Shown piece by piece: positions 60,601 to 64,000 of a DNA stretch of 64,000 nt (the first letter of the stretch is position 1; each line of letters opens with the position of its first letter). Position numbers and translations under genes: made by a program. The DNA is taken from positions 880,114-944,113 of the forward strand of contig CM055874.1 of the NCBI GenBank assembly GCA_029582165.1, given 5' to 3'. This stretch comes from Portulaca oleracea (lineage: Eukaryota > Streptophyta > Magnoliopsida > Caryophyllales > Portulacaceae). The notes below the pieces were generated by a model, which was given only the letters and a program-made list of their open reading frames with translations, was not told where the DNA came from and did not search any database.

Positions 60601-61135
60601 AAGTCATGACTCTTGAGGTTGACATAGGGCATCATGAATTCATGATCAATGAGCCTATTACACCACAAATGGTGGTAAATATGCATAAACTATTATTTTC
60701 AACATTTAAATAGTACATTGGTTTCAAAAAAAAAAACATTGTAAATAGTACATACCATTAATAAGCACAGAAATTTTTTTAGGGATATTGTAGCTCCCAA
60801 TTATAGTCAAGTCTATGTAGGATCTATGAGATGTCCCACCAATTACATCAAGTTCCATGCTTGCCTCTTAAAATATATAGCTAAGGAGGCATGGAAAGGG
60901 ATTTTACTCATTTTAGTTTAGCCACACTTAGTCTATCCTATTATATATAGTTTTATGATATTTTGACACTAATATTTTTTATAACTACTAATCAAAATCA
61001 ATTATAAGAAGTTTATAATGGGTTGGTTATATCAACAATAAAAAATGACACTTTATTTAAATGAACCTCATTGATTGGGCATATTTTAGACGCTTTATAT
61101 AAATTTATATATGATATTATATTATGGCCCTGTTC

Positions 61136-61325
61136 TTTGGATTCGTTTAACTATCCAATCCAAATCTATTCAAACTTATCCATACCTTACACAATTCTCC
61201 AAAAAAAATCCTCTCTAAAAACACAATTTCACAAAAAAAAACATCATAACTTATCCAAACCAATCCAATCTGATATAATTCAATCCATCCAAACTTGATT
61301 TTTACTATGCAATCCAAAGAACAAG
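61136..61325. mobile_element. GGCCCTGTTCTTT MITE
   Basis: Left end GGCCCTGTTCTTTGGATTCG and right end GCAATCCAAAGAACAAG form an inverted repeat (GTTCTTTGGATT/AATCCAAAGAAC). Uninterrupted relative of 37288-37715. Confidence 0.7.
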
Positions 61326-64000
61326 AAGGTAGAAGTGAATCAAATTCATTTTCTTCAATTTAATGTGCAACTATATAGATTTTATATAAGCTCTTAGCTC
61401 AGTTGATATCCGTTGTACTATAATATCCAATACATCCTAAAATCGATTACAAGGAGCATTGACAGGTATCATAAATTTTGATAATTCATTAAACATATAA
61501 AATTAACTCAACTATATCTCTAATAATAATCTTGTTATATATGTCTAGATGCATAAAAAAATCATACGGTGTTAGATATTTTTGTTAAGTTGATCTACTA
61601 CAACTGACATCAAAGATAATATACAAATATATATTATGCATGACATCTTTAAGGATTATATATATATGTACTCAACGACTATATACCTTTACTATTTGAT
61701 TCAAAAGTTGGTCTCCTAACCTTTTTCTGCAACGTGCATAAAATTACTATCATGCATTATATGAAAACAAATTAAATATTGCAGAAAATATGGAGAGAAT
61801 TGAAGTTGAGAACAGTTAGGTTTGGGTTGATTTTTTTTTTTTTTTTTAGTGGAAGTGATAAACATCGAGCTAAAGAATAATTAGGTAGTGGTATCATAAA
61901 AAGAAAAAGATGCAAAAAAGGAAAAAGAAAAGCAAAAAAGATGAGAAGAATAATTCACTTTTATAGTTTAATTATACATACACATAGAGTGGTGTCCAGT
62001 TGCATGCAAAATGATGTAGTGGAGTCAATTTGAATATTTTTTAAGGTTCTCTAATCTTTGCTTTTTGCAAGATATTTTTGCTAAACTAGTAAATGACCCT
62101 TTCTTTTATCATCAATCATTTTTTTTGAATATTTTTAGGAAATTAGTAAATTATTTTAATATTATGTTAGAACCTTCAATTTTGAATAAATATTCTAATT
62201 CTTATAAACTCAATTACACATGTATACCTCGATATGTATATGTGAACTTGGTTATTTGATTTCTATTCTTTTAGTTGTTACTTATAAAAAGATCTTAGAA
62301 ATATATTAAAAACAAATTACAATAGTCATATATAATCATTGCATAATGCTAAAATAACAAAATAGGTTGTGTATAATTAATAACTATAATGACTTGCGCC
62401 GATTTCTAAAAAGAACATTCCTTGCAATAAAAAACAGAAACATATTGAAATGCAAGTCTCCAATAATATTTATTTACAAATTTATATTGATAAGTTTTCC
62501 TTGTATATATACATAGAATGTGTGATGCATTTGTTACCACATTTTCAACCATAGAAGTTAAAGAATACGTACACTTTGGTTGTGAGGCCACTGTTTTTGT
62601 GCTCTTGGGCACTGTGGTCCTCCATTCGATAATAATAACTTTGGGCTGATTGCCCCATTTATCGAAAAAAAAGAATACGTATACTTAGCATTTTCATCGA
62701 GACCAGACAATGTATATTTATGGTGTTGTGCATGGTATATAACCTTTGTTCAACATACTTTAATTTGTCAAATAATGTCTAATGACACATTAATTACATT
62801 GAGAATAATGTTTAGTAATTGGGAGCTTGATCATATATTATACCTAATGATAACATCTATGTACCAAAAATAAATCATAAAGTACCATGAAATGTTAACC
62901 TATACTTTATCAAATAATATCTCTAATAACACATTACATATATTTCTTAGTTTAATTTACATTGGTTTATAATATGGTGCTCTTACAAAACAATTACATA
63001 GGGAGCACTATTTTTAGTTTGTACACATATTTCCACATCAGCCACTTATTTGATGTCATGCAAATGCAAATTTTCACGTTGTTGATCCACTCATGATCAT
63101 TAATATCATCATAATGGGCAACCGCAATAAAATATAATTTTTTACGAATTTTTCTTAATATAATATAATATTATGACAATGTCTTATTTCTGCTTATTGG
63201 ATACTTTTGAAGTAGTATTCTATGTTTTTGGAATTCAAGGGCTTCAACAAAGTCAAACATTACTTAATTGTTTCATTAAACAAATATTATGTACTACTTC
63301 CGTTTTAAAATGTTTGCCTTTTGAATAAATTTTAATCATTAATTATTCATAAATTATAATGAGTTGAAATATGAAATTAACGTCATTTGAAAGATAATTT
63401 ACTAAAAATTATAATGACATCAATTTCATATTGTAACTCATTGTAAATTGTGGATAATTAATAGTCAAAATTTAGTCAAATAACAAACATTTTAAATAAA
63501 GATATTGGTTATTATAACTCCTTTTTAACACCTCACAAAAAAATGCCAAATTAAAACATGATAATTCTGGATCAATATATATCCAAATGATTCACAGCCA
63601 AGGATGAATGGATAGCAATGTATTCTAGAACATACTTAATAATATGTTGAAAAAATCAATTATAAAAATGAATTATCCATAGAACATGATCGTGGGTAAC
63701 AAACACTCACAAAATTTTAATACAATATCCACAAAAAAGTCCTAATAATCCAAGACATATCCACAATGTTAATTACCAAGTAAACAAAAGCTGTTAATAT
63801 TGCATAAAAAATGTCGTAACCTTAAAAAATAATTTTGTTTAGGTTTCCATCCAATCCAATTTACCTTCGGTTATTATAATATCTAAAAAAATAGATTAAT
63901 TTAAAATTTTATGAGGATAATTGTAACTCTAAGTGGTACACATGTAATACTGATAAGTATGCTTGAAAGGGTCACTAGTTTATCCACCCTTAAATTTTGA
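61326..64000. other. AT-rich spacer to window end, no gene seen
   Basis: No coding region, RNA gene or intact element apart from the Stowaway-like copy at about 63292. Confidence 0.5.
63292..63500. mobile_element. Stowaway-like MITE, decayed
   Basis: TACTTCCGTTTTAAAATGTTTG at the left and AACAAACATTTTAAATAAAG at the right form the inverted ends. The interior AATTATTCATAAATTATAATGAG matches the family at 43938. Confidence 0.6.

Noticed and set aside
61385..61420. Possible tRNA gene (CTTAGCTCAGTTGATATCC)
   Set aside because: An A-box-like motif only. No B box and no cloverleaf could be formed with the following bases.

Overview
The window is nuclear DNA of a flowering plant. It has GT-AG spliced genes, an AP2-family gene with a miR172 site, a family of plant nitrate/peptide-type transporters, and AT-rich spacers full of MITEs, SINEs and LTR elements. 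The gene families fit a eudicot. Caryophyllales (beet, spinach, quinoa relatives) would suit the overall look, but that is a guess. Exon borders below were read by eye from splice signals, frame and family protein sequence; every model keeps one frame from ATG to stop.

Layout: 1-4000 repeats and AT microsatellites, no gene. 4001-6423 is a complete small non-autonomous LTR retrotransposon that carries decayed pieces of three host genes (a CAF1-type deadenylase, a MYND-type ubiquitin protease, the ALG9 mannosyltransferase) instead of gag-pol. 9253-13750 is a ten-exon TOE1/RAP2.7-like APETALA2 gene. 17094-40883 is a tandem array of four apparently intact NPF2 (NAXT1-like) membrane transporters on the + strand. 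Relics of at least one further array unit lie between them: an orphan intron fragment and an orphan intergenic spacer. 41661-41979 is a two-exon RCI2/LTI6 (Pmp3) small membrane protein. 44398-47573 is signal peptidase complex subunit 3. 49497-51818 is 40S ribosomal protein S23. From 51819 to the end I see no gene, only SINE and MITE remnants and AT-rich sequence.

The genes do not form one pathway. SPCS3 and RPS23 are housekeeping genes, the AP2 gene is developmental, and the NPF array is a lineage-type expansion of a transporter. The most informative feature of the region is its layered transposon history. Paralogous flanks inside the NPF array serve as empty-site controls, so several insertions (Stowaway, Tourist-like, hAT, MULE-like, solo LTR) can be delimited to the base with their target-site duplications.
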